Shown in pieces: positions 11,476-12,695 of a DNA stretch of 12,695 bases. The position numbers were made by a program, and so were the translations under genes. The DNA is taken from assembly GCA_947631585.1 (NCBI GenBank), contig CANRLY010000040.1, forward strand, positions 1-12,695, given 5' to 3'. Origin of the DNA: an uncultured Clostridia bacterium. GTDB taxonomy: Bacteria; Bacillota; Clostridia; Oscillospirales; Ruminococcaceae. The stretch's first letter is position 1. The number at the start of each line of letters is the position of its first letter. The notes beneath the pieces are model-generated. The model was not told where the DNA came from and ran no database searches. It saw nothing but the letters and a program-made list of their open reading frames with translations.

Positions 11476-12695
11476 ATGAAAGAGATATCGTTTAAAGAAT
11501 TTGACGGCTATAAATATGTAGAGGGCGGCGTGTGTGCGGCTATGGGATACCGGGCAAGCGGCGTTTACTGCGGCATAAAAGAAACGCTTTCTCCGTTTGA
11601 CGGCTTCGAGCTTCCGCCGCAGGAAAACAAGAAGAACGATATAGCGATGATCGTCAGCGACCGGCTTTGCAACGCTGCGGCAGTTTATACCCAGAATAAG
11701 GTCAAAGGCGCACCTGTTGTAGTTACAAAAAGAAACCTGGAGGCAACAGGCGGCAGGGCAAGAGCAATAATAGTCAATTCTGGAAACGCCAATACCGGCA
11801 ACCCTGACGGAGAGAAAAACGCCATGGAAATGTGCCGCCTTACAGCAGAGGTGGTTGACACCGTGCCGGAGGAGATAATAGTTGCTTCTACCGGAGTTAT
11901 CGGAGTTCCGCTCAATATGAAAGCGGTAAGAACGGCAATAGGACCTCTTGCAAAAGGACTTTCGTTTTGCGGCAACTTAAAGGCGGCAACGGCGATAATG
12001 ACTACCGATACAGTTAAAAAAGAAGTGGCTGTGGAATTTACAGTCGGCGGAAAGACCTGTCGTGTGGGCGGCATGGGCAAAGGCAGCGGAATGATACACC
12101 CCAATATGGCTACTACCCTTAATTTCATCACCAGCGACTGCGATATAACCGTTCCTTTGCTGCAAAAAGCTCTTACAGACGTGGTGAAAGTTACATATAA
12201 CTGCCTTTCCATAGACGGCGACCAGTCCACCAACGATATGGTGACAGTCATGACTAACCGCCTTGCGGATAACCCTACGATAGAGACTGAGGGCGAGGAT
12301 TATGAGAAGTTCAGGCAGGCGCTGTATATAGTTATGATGAACCTTACAAGAATGCTTGCAAAAGACGGCGAGGGCGCAACTAAATTGCTGGAATGTAACG
12401 TAAAGGGCGCTGTTGACGACGAGCAGGCTATAGTAATTGCCAAAAGCGTGATATGTTCATCTCTGGTGAAAGCCGCCATGTTCGGAGAGGACGCCAACTG
12501 CGGCAGGATACTCTGCGCAATAGGCTACGCAGATGCCGAGGTCGAAATGGATATGGTAAAAATTTCCCTTGGGTCTGAGGGCGGAAGAGTCTGCGTCTGC
12601 CGCAACGGAGCAATAGAAAGATTTTCGGTGGAAATAGCCTCGGAAGTTCTTGCCGCCGATGAGATAACTATAGATATCTCAGTGGGAAGCGGCGC
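11476..12695 (+). CDS. argJ: Bifunctional glutamate N-acetyltransferase / ornithine acetyltransferase, 3' end missing
   Basis: The window holds 406 codons and no stop; the family is usually about 390-410 residues, so only the last 10-20 should be missing. ArgJ moves the acetyl group from N-acetylornithine to glutamate, closing the cyclic arginine pathway, and bifunctional forms also use acetyl-CoA. Conserved stretches include IIVNSGNANTGNPDGEKNA (98-116) and MGKGSGMIHPNMATTL (200-215). Self-cleavage into alpha and beta chains should occur between Ala212 and Thr213, which becomes the nucleophile. The N-terminus is about 15 residues longer than usual before EGGV. A GGAGG site lies seven bases before the ATG. 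It follows 57 gene-free bases after the phosphatase remnant. Confidence 0.95.
   Translation, partial: MKEISFKEFDGYKYVEGGVCAAMGYRASGVYCGIKETLSPFDGFELPPQENKKNDIAMIVSDRLCNAAAVYTQNKVKGAPVVVTKRNLEATGGRARAIIVNSGNANTGNPDGEKNAMEMCRLTAEVVDTVPEEIIVASTGVIGVPLNMKAVRTAIGPLAKGLSFCGNLKAATAIMTTDTVKKEVAVEFTVGGKTCRVGGMGKGSGMIHPNMATTLNFITSDCDITVPLLQKALTDVVKVTYNCLSIDGDQSTNDMVTVMTNRLADNPTIETEGEDYEKFRQALYIVMMNLTRMLAKDGEGATKLLECNVKGAVDDEQAIVIAKSVICSSLVKAAMFGEDANCGRILCAIGYADAEVEMDMVKISLGSEGGRVCVCRNGAIERFSVEIASEVLAADEITIDISVGSG

Noticed and set aside
11685..12251. 188-codon minus-strand open frame opposite argJ
   Set aside because: The plus strand encodes clear ArgJ motifs throughout; the antisense frame lacks start signals and resembles no family.

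Overview
The window looks like chromosome of a Gram-positive gut or rumen Clostridia, most likely a Ruminococcus-type Oscillospiraceae. This is inference from moderate GC with AT-rich spacers, strong AGGAGG-type ribosome binding sites, near-consensus sigma-A promoters, a BspA-like secreted protein with FN3 and transglutaminase-like domains, and a type 2 ArgC. No species call is possible from the sequence alone.

Left part (1-1860): a gene leaves the left edge on the minus strand. A tRNA-Pro(GGG) gene runs the other way and is followed by about 170 bases of duplicated hairpins, a terminator, and a GC-rich element that folds into an outer stem enclosing three hairpins. Next come an orphan HicB antitoxin gene (minus), whose promoter spacer is exactly a palindrome and whose leader holds a 10-codon stub resembling the start of hicA, and two small AT-rich genes (plus).

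Middle part (1861-6180): two minus-strand genes, each with its own promoter and terminator. One encodes a membrane-anchored Rossmann/TrkA-N-like plus RyR-domain protein, of a kind linked by comparative genomics to nucleotide-dependent conflict systems. The other encodes a 700-residue secreted protein (BspA-like LRR, Ig-like repeats, two FN3 domains, transglutaminase-like domain). Between them lies a second element with the same three-hairpins-in-a-stem fold but a different sequence.

Right part (6181-12695): an arginine biosynthesis cluster on the plus strand: argG, a pentapeptide-repeat gene, a strong terminator-like hairpin, argH, a small membrane-protein gene overlapping argH, argC, a truncated histidine-phosphatase remnant, and argJ running off the right edge. 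ArgJ supplies N-acetylglutamate and recycles the acetyl group, ArgC makes N-acetylglutamate semialdehyde, and ArgG and ArgH convert citrulline to arginine. argB, argD and argF are not in the window. Upstream of argG are a candidate structured RNA with its own promoter and palindromes resembling ArgR operators.

The most unusual signals are the pair of four-way-junction elements, the covarying hairpin duplication behind the tRNA, the toxin-less HicB locus with its hicA-like stub, and the RyR/Rossmann membrane protein.
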